This document shows positions 11,408 through 32,200 of a stretch of DNA of 64,000 nucleotides, in pieces. This DNA comes from Adineta steineri (Eukaryota > Rotifera > Eurotatoria > Adinetida > Adinetidae). The notes beneath the pieces are model-generated. The model did no database searches. It had not been told where the DNA came from and saw only the letters and a list, made by a program, of their open reading frames with translations. The DNA lies in the NCBI GenBank assembly GCA_905250115.1, contig CAJNOI010000031.1:645778-709777 (forward strand). The letters run 5' to 3'. Made by a program: the position numbers and the translations under genes. The first letter of the stretch is position 1. Every line of letters begins with the position of its first letter.

Positions 11408-14400
11408 ATGTCGAAAATTAATATCATACGAATTATTCTTGGTATAGGATTAATTAGTTTTCTTCTCATTGTTTTTCTTTTATTTGGGTACGTTTATATA
11501 TTGAAAATATTATATAAATATCATTTAATAATATATATAGAAAAATCCATGTTGTCATCTTCGCTCTTCTTATTTTATTCAGTTATAAATTAACTGATTA
11601 TTATATGTATGTATAAGTTGTTTGAATATGAAATAGATTTGTTTAATTTTTCCTTATCATAGAATGACAATAAATAATCCGAAAAAATCTTTAACATGTT
11701 GGCCAAATTTAATTCTTCTTCTTGATACAACTAAGGTAGAGATATCATTAAATAAACTTATCCAAACGATTTTTATTTTTACAGGATTTAAAAGAAGAAA
11801 ATCATCGAAAACAAAGGTAAAGTATATATACATATATTAGAAATTTATTTATTTATTTTTTGATCTATAGTGCAAATTGTAATTATATTCAAAAGAATCC
11901 ATGGGTGCATTTAATGATGTCGAAACGATTGGATGCTGCTATTGATGAAGTATATTATTTTAATTCTATAACACTTAAAATATTATTTTTTTTCGCTAGT
12001 TTTGTTGTTTATGTCTTCGTGATTATATTTATCCATGGTTATCGTAAGTTTTCATTATTTCAATACTAAATTTGAATAAACTATTTTTTGTTTTGTTAGA
12101 ACAATTACTCATGATGATAGTTTTGTTTATGAAGTCAAATATCTCTTTCGATATCTTTTAGCATCAATTATTCGTCATTTACATAAAGTAAGATTAACAA
12201 AGAATGAATATTCTCTTTCTGGTAGAGAAGAGTCTAGTAAGGATAAATTGTCTGCTTGCTTGTGTATCCACAGGGTCAAAAAAACATCGAAGACTAATTA
12301 TCTGGAAAAGACATTTCTTGAGGTATTTCGCTGCGGAGAGTTCGAATCTGAGGTCCGTTGAACGGCCATAATGAGGGGGGGGGTGAAGAGGGTACAAAGG
12401 TAAAAAAGACATCGAAAACCGATTTTTTACGGTTTTCAATTGTTTTTCTAGTAAATGTGAAGAGGAAGCATTTCTACGAGAAAGAGCTGAGCGAGTCCCC
12501 GGACGAGCGTTATTTATTTTATAATATTTTTGATTAGGTTGATATCAATGCTTTTATTACCGAACGTTTTCTTCCATTAATATTGCAAACATATGATCGT
12601 TATATTCATACAAAGGAAAAAATATCTGTAAATAATTCCATAGATTTTCTACGAACAATGTATAAAGATGATCTTCATATAGCAATGTATAATCGCGAAG
12701 AAGAATTAAAATATCTTAAAAAACTTGTATCTAATGTAATGCCAATAATAACACCAGAATTTATATCGAAATGTCCAGGAACACATCATCTTCTATGTGA
12801 AATATTTGTTTCTCAAATATTACTTGATTCAATCGATGCACTATGTCAACCAAATATAATGAATCGTCTATTTCATCTTTATTTTACAACTGCTATTGAA
12901 CGTCGTCAATTAAATAATATAACAGATTCAGATGAACAATCGAAATCTTATGTAGAAATTCTATCACATTTTTGTGCAATGAATGGAATATTACATAAAA
13001 AACAATTAACTTTAGAATTAACTGATGTTATGTATGAAAAAGAATTAACGAATCAATTGAGTCGTGTACTTGATCATCATGGTTCACTGGGTTTATTAAG
13101 TATTTATATAACATTATCAGATCTTTTAAATGATATTCCATTAGCATCAGATATATTAGTTAGAAAAAAACTTTATCAACGTTTAAAACATATTGATGAA
13201 CGTTATTTAAATCCAATACATTCAAATACATATGTTATCATTAGTAATTTCTATGATAAAGAAGATACATTAATTGATGATGTAAAGAATTTAATTAATT
13301 ATGATTTAGCAGAAAGTATTAATGATGATATAAATAAGAAAACTTTTAACGTTCAACAAGCATTTACATTATTATCAAGATTTCATTGTAAAGTTTATGA
13401 ATTAATTGAAGAAAAATATCAACGAGAATTTTTAGCAAGTGATGAACATTTTCTGTATATATGTGGTCCAAGAATGGATTCACGTGATTATCGATCTATG
13501 GACAAAAAGTATGTAATACAAAAAAAAGGAAAATAGTTGACATCAATATATTGAGAATGACTTATATTTGTTCTCTTAATTCTCGTTCTCGTAGAGAAGA
13601 GTCCAGTAAACATAAATTGTTTGCTTGCTTGCTTGTGTGTCCGCAGGGTCAAAAAAACATCAAAGACCAATTTTCCGGAAAAGACATTTCTTGAGGTATT
13701 TCGATGCGGGGACTTCGAATCTGAGGTCTATTGAGTGATCATAACGAAGGGGAGCAAAGGTCAAAAAAACATCGAAAACCAGGTTTTAATTGTTTTTCCA
13801 GAAAAAGTGAAGAAGATGCGTTTCTATCGGACGAGCGTTACTTGTCTGTTTAATATATTTACATTTCTATATAGAAATGCAATTGAAAATGCAAATAAAC
13901 GTAATATATCAAAACATTATACAACAACTTCATATCAAGGTAAATATAAAGTATTTAATTTAGATTGATTTTTACATAGAATTCAACCTTTTCAGTATAT
14001 CTTCATAAATGTCAAAGGTAAAAACTACTAACATAGAACTGATATAAATAATAAAAAGATATATCTGATGAAAATCAATCCTATAGTATGTTGAAAATAG
14101 CGTGGCATAATACGCCTTATTAATACTATAGTTATTTCCCTTGTAATTATATTTCAATAAACGATTTTTGTTTTAGAAATGGAAGAAAAAGATGATTCAC
14201 ATTTAAAATATCCAGAAGATTCAGCAAGTATTTGCAGTACTAGTGTATGTTCATTTTATTATTTACTTCAAATACTATTTGAATTAGTATTTTAGTCATT
14301 AGATGAAAGAGATCTAAGTACATGGCGCGTTCATATTGATCATGCTGAAGAATTACGTGAAAATATACACTCAAATTTAAAATATTGCGTATTAATTCTT

Positions 14401-15939
14401 GAAGTTCAACGATGTGAATTAAATAATGGTGAGAAATTATTTTTAATTTAAATAAAAGAAATTATTTTTTTATTTTAGATAATCCATTGATTAATAATGA
14501 AGAAAAACCTCATTGGATAGTCGCAAGGTATAGAATAATAATAATAGAAAAAAAACAATCGAAATACATCTATTATATTATTAATTTAGACGTTATCAAG
14601 ATTTTTATTTATTAGAACAAAAATTAACTGAATTTCATGGAATTTTTTATGATGCTCGTTTACCAGCAAGACGATCGGCAACAACAGCAAGAAGTCTCGA
14701 CTTTCTTGAATCAATTAAAGCTGATTTTGAACATTTTTTACAAGTAAAATGTGTTTTTTTGAATTTTATTATATATGAATTTATTTGTTTTTCTAGCATT
14801 TATTATCTAAACCAACATTACGAAATAGTGAATTATTATATAATTTTCTTACACAACCAGATGATTTTGCTTTACCTACTGGAGAAATTATTTTAACTAA
14901 AGTATTTAAAGTTGTACCACGTCGATTACGTTTTGAAGTAAAATATATTAATGAAATTCTTATATAAAAAACAAAAAATTAATTTTGTAGAAAGGACAAT
15001 CTCTCGAACCATTCCTTCTATCATTATTAAATTATATTGAACCAGCAAAAGCAAAAGCAACTCAACCAAGTCCAATATTTAATGATATAATTAAAGAAAA
15101 GGTATTTATTTAATTAATACAGTCGAGTGTATTGATACTTTTTTATTTTTCAGCTTGAAAATTCTATTTATGGTAATAATGCAGATATTACTGACTCTTT
15201 TTTTGAACCAATGACAGAAGAAAGTGTAAATTCTCAGTATGAAGAATATGATAGTACTTATGATCATTTGATTTTTATTGGTATATAAATTTCTTTAGTA
15301 ATTTCTATAATACTATTTTATTATAATTTCTAGTAAAAAAAGTGTTTTCTGCATCAACATTCTTAATTCATCTATTGAATTTATTACGTGTACCATTGAA
15401 GAATACAGTTGATACATTTTTTTCATATTTTATTGAAAATCGAATAGATGAAATATTAAGTAATGAAGAGAATATTATTGCTGTTATTCATGCTCTACAA
15501 GGTATTGATTTTTAATTGAATACAAAAAAGATTTTTTATAAGAATTATTTTAGATACAATATTTGCTGATGATGCAAAAGACAAAGGGTAAAATAGATTT
15601 ATTTTGCAATAATATTGTTATTTTTATGAATATTTAGACCGAGTGATATGGTGAATTTCGAAGATGTAATTGGAACAGCAGAAGAGTTTGTACCAGGTAT
15701 GATCAAACGTATTCTTGGCGAATCAAATGTACAGAATGGTTTACAAATTCTTTTACAACATTTTCAAGATCCATTATTGAACAAACAAGTAAATTCGTTG
15801 AATTTTTTAGCATATTTTATTTCTTTAATATGTCGATTAGTTATTTTATATGATTCTCGATGAAATTCTTCTACAAGTTTTTCCAGAACTACAAGTTCAT
15901 AGTGATATTTCAAGGCACAATACAATGACAAAAATATAG
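11408..15939 (+). CDS. SNX14: Sorting nexin 14-like protein (PXA, RGS-like, PX, nexin C)
   Basis: Nineteen exons close in frame (about 885 aa). The first five are small; the large exon is 12538-13508; the last are 15638-15788 and 15841-15939. The N-terminus is a membrane segment, as in SNX14, which sits in ER/late-endosome membranes and controls neutral lipid and autophagy. The PXA region spans the early exons, with the EEELKYLKKL block, and an RGS-like region follows in the large exon. The PX domain has ARRYQDFYLLEQKLTEFHG. The nexin-C region ends LLNKQ then LDEILLQVFPEL, which matches the family C-terminus and selected the acceptor at 15840. Both introns flanking the large exon are long (about 350-370 nt, against the usual ~50) because each carries a copy of the same repeat. 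Confidence 0.85.
12211..12518 (+). repeat. Interspersed repeat, copy 1, in an SNX14 intron
   Basis: This ~300-bp segment lies in the intron 12188-12537 and is clearly similar along its whole length to 13580-13850, in the same orientation. Shared blocks include GTAGAGAAGAGTC, the run GGGTCAAAAAAACATC, GACATTTCTTGAGGTATTTCG, TTCGAATCTGAGGTC and GGACGAGCGTTA. The ends show a partial inverted repeat (CTCTTTCT near the left, AGAAAGAG near the right). No ORF is present. A GGTAGAGAAG motif and a TTCGAATC motif resemble pol III A and B boxes but are about 120 bp apart, too far for a normal tRNA-derived SINE. This is a non-autonomous element of unknown class. Confidence 0.75.
13580..13850 (+). repeat. 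Interspersed repeat, copy 2, in the next SNX14 intron
   Basis: The second copy of the element at 12211-12518, in the intron 13509-13874. It is shorter at the right end: about 25 bases between TTTCTA and the GGACGAGCGTTA terminus are missing relative to copy 1. It also has small internal deletions. Divergence is substantial, so the copies are not a very recent pair. Confidence 0.75.
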
Positions 15940-16227
15940 AATGAGTTATTTTTACACTCTTCGCTTTATTTTTTTCAATTTTCGTGATATATATTAACCG
16001 GTTTATTTTATTTTTCTCTATTGTATATATATATAATTATTTTATTAATCTCATTATTGTTTGTCGTTGTTTTGTTTATTCTGTTGTATAGAATATTTCC
16101 AAAAAGAAACAAATTTAAATTATCTTTATAGATAAGTGTTCTATTCAATCGAATGATACACTTATTATTTGTGACAAGTATTGTAGTATTCTATTTTGGT
16201 TGACTTATATGAATGTACGTGCAGCAA
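15940..16227. other. SNX14 3' flank
   Basis: AT-rich sequence with no coding potential. Downstream of it the decayed GH31 copy begins. Confidence 0.4.
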
Positions 16228-17345
16228 TATGATCAAAATTTTGGATATTGTTCGATTTGGTTGTTATTCAGAGGATAGATCAATTCAAAACAAATTGTGA
16301 AGCACGAGGATGTTGTTGGTGATTACTTATTTAACAAACAAATGCTACTCTAGAATATCGAAATGATTTTCGAGATGTAAATATTCCATTTTATTATTAT
16401 CTTAAAGATTTTGGTCAACGAATTCGTATTTATGAATCACAAGCAACCTATATGACACGTGCTATTCTTAATCTAGAAGTTTATCTTATCTATGATTCAA
16501 TTTATAGACGATACGACATCGCACTTCAAGTATCTATAGTAGAAAAAAGAGCTACTGATACTGATTATGAGATAGAATTTGGTGAAAAATCATTTTCAAT
16601 ACTTGTCACACGACATTCAACAGGTGTAATATTGTAAGTCTGAATAAAACTAATATTGATGAAAGATTTTGATATAGAAGTTAGATAATGTAATGACTTA
16701 AGAATGATGGTATCTGCATAAATTTATTTTTTAATACTTTATTTCAACTATATCACATAAACTCTCAGTTTCGGTCTGTTAAAAAAAGTTCTACTAAATA
16801 CTGCATTGTTATGAATTGCACAATTTTTGATAAAAAAAAAGCAAAAATCTGTTTATAAGAATGAACAAAAAAAATTGATTGATTGAATATATCATAATAA
16901 ATATAAACTTCTTTAAATCATTTATCTTTAATGATACACAGTGAATAGTAATTTTCCTTTTTGTTTCATGTAGATTTGATTTCAGTGTATCACCACTTAT
17001 ATTTATCGATCAATTTAACAAACTTTCTACACTACTATCGAGTCCATTGCGGTACGGACTCCGAAAACATAGACAATGCCTACTGATAAACAGAACAAAT
17101 GAATAGAAAAGATTAATATCTTGAACACGTGATATAAGTTCAACATCAAATATAAATCTTTATGGTTAAAAACGGTATTGGGATGTTATTGGACTAAGAA
17201 CAACATAATAATTATGTATATAGTTGAGAATGTATTCTCTTAGAAACCAACAATGCCACCATTCTAGTCACTTGGATATAATATATTTGAGAATTTGTGG
17301 ACAACCATCAGTATGATTATTTTATAATAGAAAATGTATGATATA
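16228..17345 (+). pseudogene. Decayed GH31 alpha-glucosidase copy (tandem array member)
   Basis: Recognisable pieces follow the same order as the two intact copies downstream. A trefoil remnant at about 16250-16330 has the EARGCCW block followed directly by an in-frame stop. The N-terminal beta domain at 16410-16636 is still open and ends at the same donor. An exon 2 remnant lies at about 16974-17090. Parts of exons 3-4 lie at about 17175-17310, with even the intron between them conserved. The exon 3 donor reads GGACTAAG where the intact genes have GGAGTAAG, so it is destroyed. There is no start codon or signal peptide. A large internal piece and everything after exon 4 are missing. This is an inactive fragment of an older tandem duplication. 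Confidence 0.85.
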
Positions 17346-17886
17346 AAGTTTCTATCGGGTGTATGATTAGCATCATTAAGACAATTTGTTGATACACATA
17401 GACCAATACAAACACTGGATGCAGTAATACATTGTCATCACTAGTTGTTCAATCTTAATATGGTACTACTAGTGAAGATTTATCTTAGGATGATGGTACT
17501 TCAATTAGTATGTTCTCTCTATACAATATCTTTGATGATATATATATTTAAATATGCTAGCTGACATTAGTCATACAATAGAATGAATAGCAACGCAGTA
17601 ATGATCTTCTTTATTACACGAATAAATTTAGAATTGTGTTTTATTCATATTTCTCAATGACATAAAAATATTGATTTAATGACTTTTATCTATTTTTAGA
17701 TAATCATTTGAATATTCTGTAAACTGATGTGATTATATTGACTCATTTTGGATATAATATCTTATATATGCCATATTTATTATAAAAATTTGATAAGTAT
17801 TTCGTACAATTGCGACATTGAGATCAATGAGATTTTTAAAAGACACAGTAAAGCTCTGATTAAAAACAAATAATATTTTCATTGTA
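17346..17886. other. Spacer between the GH31 pseudogene and GH31 copy A
   Basis: About 540 bp of AT-rich sequence with no convincing GH31 similarity and no ORF of note. It should contain the promoter of GH31 copy A. Confidence 0.4.
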
Positions 17887-17887
17887 G
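17880..17887 (+). promoter_or_regulatory. Acceptor-like site upstream of GH31 copy A start
   Basis: TTGTAG followed by ATAA lies 21 bases before the ATG. Copy B has the same motif at the same distance (21703-21710). It could be a spliced-leader trans-splice acceptor or the end of a 5' UTR intron. Confidence 0.4.
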
Positions 17888-17908
17888 ATAAGTTTTATAT
17901 ACAGAGGG

Positions 17909-21476
<3,568 letters not shown>

Positions 21477-21702
21477 TCATAACAATAGAGATAAATAAGT
21501 AATTAGTTCATTCCAATATATTTGTTATAAATGTGCTTTTATCTTTGTCTATCAAACTATAATTGATTGATTTTATTTTTATGTTTTAATGAAATTGTTA
21601 AGTCTTTTTTTACATAAGTAATTTCGAATGAATATAATGATAGAAATAATGAATATTTGTTTTAATTAATTTGATAATAACGAAATCTTTTTATATAAAG
21701 TT

Positions 21703-21710
21703 TATTGTAG
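21703..21710 (+). promoter_or_regulatory. Acceptor-like site upstream of GH31 copy B start
   Basis: TTTATTGTAG followed by ATAA, 21 bases before the ATG, as in copy A. The sequences between the AG and the ATG differ, so the conserved AG and spacing stand out. Confidence 0.4.
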
Positions 21711-21731
21711 ATAAATTTAGTAATTAATTGG

Positions 21732-25560
<3,829 letters not shown>

Positions 25561-25734
25561 TTGTATTAACCAAAAAAAAAAAGACACGAAATTTTCTTTT
25601 TTTTCTTTTCTCGTCTCAATATCTTTCAAAACATGATTTCTCTTTCTTTTTCTTTTGTACAAGACATTCAAGCATATTATGATCGGACTATTAAAATTTA
25701 AAAGATACTCATCACCAAAAACAAAACACACTCA

Positions 25735-26208
25735 TCAATACAATAAAAAATAGAAAAAAATGAAAAAAATCCAATACGTTCGTTGTTGTTGTTGTTTATA
25801 ATTCATAGCTGAATTACATCGATCCGATCCACATAAACATAGAGAATCAGTTCGATGTTTTTTATGCTTATAACATGTTTCAGCTTTTTTTATATGATAA
25901 TGAAATATTTTATGACAATCACGTCTTACATAACGTAATGCACTTGATTTATTATCTCCTGTTATACTATCATTTTCACGTGTCCACATTTTTAAACAAT
26001 AATCATCGCATAAACGCGTAGGAATTTGTACTTGTGAAAAATTTCTTGAATCTTCACATTCTTGAATTTCTCGTGAATCACATATAAAACATTCGACTTG
26101 TTTACGACATGATGCTGAATCAGCTTGAACTAAAATTATTGAACCACGACGACGATTAGTTGAAAGAAGAAATAAAACTAAAAATTCGACGATAACTGCT
26201 ATTTGCAT
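25735..26208 (-). CDS. Ly6/uPAR-like (three-finger) secreted, probably GPI-anchored protein
   Basis: A single-exon ORF of 157 aa. The N-terminus is hydrophobic (signal peptide, about 1-20). The middle has about ten Cys, in the order VECFICDS, CEDS, LCDDYCLKMW, RRDCHKIF, AETCYKH and finally LCLCGSDRCNSA. That last block is the CxxDxCN hallmark of Ly6/LU folds. The C-terminus is a hydrophobic stretch (WIFFIFFYFLL) with no charged tail, as in GPI signals. Such proteins act at the cell surface, for example as regulators of ion channels in the quiver/sleepless group. Family membership is well supported; the partner is unknown. It is convergent with GH31 copy B (174 bp between stops). Confidence 0.75.
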   Translation of the reverse strand: MQIAVIVEFLVLFLLSTNRRRGSIILVQADSASCRKQVECFICDSREIQECEDSRNFSQVQIPTRLCDDYCLKMWTRENDSITGDNKSSALRYVRRDCHKIFHYHIKKAETCYKHKKHRTDSLCLCGSDRCNSAMNYKQQQQRTYWIFFIFFYFLLY

Positions 26209-29200
26209 GATAAGTTGGTATTATTTTGTTCAAACAAATCATAGTAATATGAATAATAACGGCTTGTCCATCTAAAAATCAAAAAATAAGAGTTTAAGAT
26301 TAACAAGTATTAGGGAAAAGATAATAATGATGATGATCATCTATCTATCACGATGCAAAAAAAAGATGTAGTATGACAGGAAAAACAAATCATTGCTATC
26401 TTGTTTCCGGTGCCTAACGCCTAGTTGTTGTAGTACCGCCCTCCTTCTTCTTCTTCTTCTTCGTTTTTTATTTACTATGATATATAATAAACAGAGAAAA
26501 AATAATCATTCTACTTTCACCTGTCATTGAACTACAGAAAAATTATTTGTTATTAATGTCATTTATTTTATCTACTTTTTCTCATATCTATTCAGAGAAT
26601 ATGATATATAATAATCATAATAAACATGAAAAAAATGAGTCTAAAGGAAAAAAAATGAGACAGAAAAACTATTATTAACACTTGTATTCGTGTTCAATTG
26701 ATCGTTCAACACGATTAGAATGATAGGCTACATATAGTGTAAAATTAGCGAGAAAAGAGTCATAACGAACGACGAACTCTTAATGACAACAACATCAATG
26801 TACGCATGCCTGACACGAGAAGTAATGGTAAAATATACGCGAGAAAGAAGAATCGAGTTTTCTCTACAAACGAACAGCTTTTTGGGTGACGCTATCAAAT
26901 GGAAGCAAGTAAAAGACGAAGAAAAAGTAGAAGAAGAAGAAGAAAGAAAGAAAGAAGGACGAAGATGATGATGATGATGAAGAAGAAGAAGAAGAAGTAA
27001 TAGAGGACACAAAACGCATCGACGTTAGTAGGATAGAGAACGGAATTCCGGGTGAGAAAAGCGAGAGATACAAATAGCGCGTCGAGCTCCAAGTTTAGGC
27101 GACAGCATTGTGACAGTAGTAGTTTGTTTGCTTTTGACTGCTTGTGCATGCACCACACATATATATCCTAGTTCTGAAGAAACAGAGAGGAAGAGAAAGA
27201 GAAGACGGGAGAGAGAGAGAGAGATAAGACGAATCCCCTCCTTATCTATGATGTTGCGCTAACAAACTATTGATATTGCTGTATTTGGATTCGTTACTCG
27301 TGCATACATATCAAATGTCATTGTATGACAAGATGCGTGCTCAAACTAAACATAGAATAAGTAATATGTAACAATTTTTCTAAGAAAACTCCCCATTGAG
27401 ATACATGATGAAGTTGTGTGCATGCATGCTAAGCATCATATTTCTTTTAAACATAAAAAAAAGAGAAAATATTCTGAATATTTACAATAGTTATTATTAA
27501 TTGATAGAGTACCTTTTCTTCTTTTTCGAACATAATAAAAAGTTAAGTAGTTTTTTCTTTCATAGTTTTTATTGGTTAACGATACTCGTGTATCAATACA
27601 ACAAAAAATCTAGCTGTGTATTAAGATATAGATATTTAATATCTAATTACGTTAGTCATATATTAATATGTATCATAATTGTTAATTGATAAGTTTATAT
27701 TATCTCTTTTTCTGTTATTAAAAGTAAATGAAACTAATTTTCATTTTTATTTGTTTATGAAGAAATAAATATAAAGAATATATATATATATTCTGTATAA
27801 TGATTATCTTGTCAATGTCATAAATATCAACACTTCTTCTAATTAAATAATTTTTTTCTATGAAGAAAAAAAAACGAACAATTTTGCTCCGTTAGATAAA
27901 TACATGTCGATTGTATTTAACTTCATACTGTTAAGAGGATCAGATAATAAATCCTGAGGCTATGATAGCGTGTCTATTCTAATTTCATTGAGTGCATTTG
28001 CTAATAATAAGCTTCCACAGCAAAAACAACAAGTTCTATATGACAGCTGAGAAAACATTCTGCAGCTGGATTGATAATTCATATTTCAATCATTCAATAT
28101 TGTACATATCTTGTTTTATTTGACATGAATTTTTATGAAGAAAATTATCATCGAAAGTGTCAATTTGTTGTTGATGAAGTGTAAGAATTATTATCTAATT
28201 TTATCATTTGCTTCATTTACTTTCGTATATAAACCTTAGTTTATATTCATAAATCACTTGTTTATCAGATCTTCCGTTTGACATTTTATAATTCTATTCT
28301 TTCTCTTGGCTATACTATTGTTAGAAACACATAACATCATGGGTAATTTCTAATAGTATTTTTGTTTATATTGTATATTGAGAGAAAATTAATAGAGACA
28401 TTTATAGTACATATTTTAAACTATACTTATATACAGGAGGGATTTTATGTAAAATAATTGTTGCAATATTGATTTAACAAAATATATTACTATAGCATAT
28501 TGTAAACAAAAAGCCAGGTCTTTGAGTACCATTGTCATCTATATATATATAGACAAACAGCTGCAGAACTATACATGACATATGTACATATTTAATAATG
28601 ATGATCATCGAATTGACAGAGATATGTATGTCATCACTGTAGAATCTGATAATGTTTTCTACAGTCTCCTCTATTAAAATGTTATATAAAACTAATTGAA
28701 ATTTTATGAAATTAATTTAATGTGGACAAAAAAAAGACGAGTTTATATTTGATATATTGAATATGTCTCCTACGGAAACAATACGATAATAATAAAATAA
28801 AACTTTTCTCTTGTATGAACACCATCGAGACCGATACAAAAAGTGTTCACTTGAGGTAGGTGCACTTCCAGGGAAAATTAACTTTTTTCACTTGTCAAAA
28901 ACATTTATTGTCAAAAAAGGTATGTATCAGTTTTATACTGTACTTTCAGATCGTTCTTTTTTTTCAAATAGGCAAAATATTTAATTAAATATTTGTTTCT
29001 ACTAATATGTATACAATAGTATGCATCTCCGAAAGTTATTTATAGTTACTTTGCTTATTATTTAACCTTGGTAATACTTCAACTATTATAGAAATAAATC
29101 TACAACAACTATCTGATTGTAATCATAGAAATCTCATCATATATTATATTAATACTCTAAATAAATGTCATCTGTATTTCCGTAAGGTTGAAATGCCCCA

Positions 29201-32200
29201 TCAATAATATGAAAAGCATCCTAACTATTAATACATTACTATATAGGTTATTCTTCTAATGACAAAATGCCTCATTTCATTTCTCGAGAAAAATATCTTT
29301 GTTAGTATATTTATGTATTGTATCTTAGTTGTTATTGCATGGCAAATTCCTTTTCCAGTTTATCAATTAACATTGAATGCATTTTTAACCAGATGCATAT
29401 ATATCATCATTCGAAATCGATGTAGATCATTTTTATATCATTTACATTGAATAATAAATTTTGAATAGTCATAAATTTTTCTAGATTAAAAAATTGTATA
29501 ACTTCATGGTCCAATTAATCACGTGAGTTGGATGATGATGATGATCGATTTTCTAAAATTATACGCGTATGAAAACAATAAAAATAAGAATAAGTCTATA
29601 ATAATAATTAGTAAATAAGTTGCCTAGAGAATATAAGCAAGAAAATAATTGATATATATAATATATCATTGAATGCGTCATTGTAGACATTGGAAAAACT
29701 GTTATTCAAAAGGAATTCTTACATCTTTGTTTTTTCTTATTATTATTATTAGCAAGAAAATCGTATGTAAAACTAAAAGATTGTAAGATAAATATTTTGT
29801 GTAATAATGATTTCTTAGAAAATAAAATCTCGTTAAGTAATGCAGAACTACGAAAAAGTTTTATTATAAAAACGAAAAAGCACTCGTTTCTTTACTGTGC
29901 TCTTAGACTTACATATGAGATCCATTATCATTGCTTCTCTCAAAGTAGTTCAAGTACATTCTTTCATAGTATAAATATTACTATCAATGTTTTCCTTAGT
30001 TTCTATCATAGTGGCTAATGAGTATATGAGTTTTGCATCATCACAATGTGAATATATATGAGTGATTGACACATAAAAGCATTTAGTACGGTCTACAAGA
30101 TTTTACAATAGAATTGTTTTTATCATTAATTAGCCTAGTATTATGTACGAAATAATAAAAAATTCATATAAATGGGTTATCTCAAGAGAAATATGAAAAA
30201 TATCTATTAAAATTGTTAGTCATTGTTTACATGTTTAATTTACAGTATACAAAAAAATTATTTAAAAAGAATGAATATTTGTATTTAAGTCATTGATAGA
30301 TATTGATTGAATTTTTTTTAATACGATACGTGACCCAAACGAAACGATATGTATAGCAAAAAAATATATGTAATTAACAGTCGATATATAATATAGATTT
30401 TCTGCCAAATTTATCATTCATCAAGTATAGCTTGTCGATGAAAGTTTCTCAAGATAACATAGATATTTATATCTATAGAAGAAATATATAAGAATAAGAT
30501 GGATGAACTTGTATTAGGGATAAGTAAATAAATAGCTAAAATACATCCATCTTTATTTTGTATATATATATATATATATATATGTATAATACGAAAATTA
30601 TAATAATGAAATGTTAAAGATTTTTTTCTTTCTCTCGGATTATTTGCTCTGTTGATTTTCTTAAGTAAGCAGTCTACTTTTCGGATGTAACAATATGTAA
30701 TTAAAAAAATAAAATAAGTAGCTTGTTAAAAATAAATATGTACGGAAGGCAAACATATTTTAATATATAATGATAATTAAAAAAGAAAAGCGTTGTTTAA
30801 ATATATGATTTATCATAATATTTCATCGACAAAAATAAAGATTATTCTTTATTACTGTTTTTTAGATTAACCATTAGGAGTTAATGTTTCTATGTAGAAT
30901 AATTTATGCATAAAATACTATTGACGTTGAATCATATTCTCAAATGAATCAATGCAAAAAATTTTGTCTCTGAAGTGATATACACAAGTTGAATTTGTTA
31001 TTTTTAGTATAATTCAATTCTGATATTTTTCTTTTTAATGAGTAAATAATTCATAAACATTTATATATATATTAGTTATAATCTATCTTTATAACTTACC
31101 AGATGTTACATTATTTGTTTTCTCTAATAAGTCATCTCTAGTAACATTTAATTAAGTTAATTTTATTGATGAAGACACAGTTATTATAAAATATGAATAG
31201 AGCCATTAAGTATAATATAAATGATATATTACTTAGATAAGCGAACCGTAAAATTTAGCCTTAAGTTAAACTTTTCTTAATAAAAATAATTAGACTGATT
31301 TAAGAATAAAAATATTATATGCGTAATCGGCCACCTATACATAGAAATAACATTCGTAATAATAAACATATTTTTTATTTAAAGAAAAAGCAACGCCCTC
31401 TATGTTCAAACTGATCGGATTAGTTTATCGTGCGACCATTACACCTACATTATTTTCTTTTGCCTATCTTATAGACAAGGAATCAGCCGGGCGAACGATT
31501 ATTCATTTTCTTGCTTTTGTTATTATCAGCAATAATGATTGAATATAGAGAAAGATCAATAGTACATTCAGATATTCAATGCATGATAAATGACTAACTG
31601 ATTGAAGCATAGTTTTCTATATTGTTTTTCTTACTAAAGTAAGAAAATATGATTTTAGGTTTTTGTTTGTTATTATTATTTCTTTTCTATTTCTTTTTTA
31701 TCTTAGAAAAATTAATATTTAATATCATAAAAGTGTCCCATGTTCCTAAAGAAAGACAATAGAACTTGAATGTAACCTTGTTAATGTTTTTTCTTCTTCT
31801 TCTTCCAAAACATATTATTTCTACATAAAAACAGATGATCTATCTAATAAAATTTGTTATAATTAATTATAAAAAAAAGAATAAGAATAAAAACAGAATA
31901 TAGATAGATTGATTTAGCGACATAAGAGTGTCAGAATGTCGAAGACTAAATATCATCGTATGTGTTACATTCATCATCACAACATTACAGAATCCGTCGG
32001 TAGGTTGATTGCTTATGTTCGACGGAGAAAAAGGGAGGAGAGGATGTTGAGAAGAATGTGTAACGATTGTTCGTGTCCTTTTTCTTTTTTTTTTCTCTCT
32101 TTTTTCTTGTAACATGCTTCTTCTTTCATCTATTTTCGCCAATCTTATATATGATACCATGGTAAAGTGCACAAATGAATGAAGTGGAGCATTTATAAAT

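Noticed and set aside
12211..12518. tRNA-derived SINE call for the SNX14 intronic repeat
   Set aside because: The A-box-like and B-box-like motifs are about 120 bp apart, copy 2 breaks the A-box consensus, and there is no poly(A) or simple-repeat tail.
15887..15928. Acceptor at 15886 for the last SNX14 exon
   Set aside because: It closes in frame, but the acceptor at 15840 yields LDEILLQVFPEL, which matches the known SNX14 C-terminus.
26728..27158. Three overlapping minus-strand ORFs of 69-94 codons
   Set aside because: They are translations of a GAA/GAT simple-repeat tract in different frames (Ser, Leu and Phe runs) with no domain.
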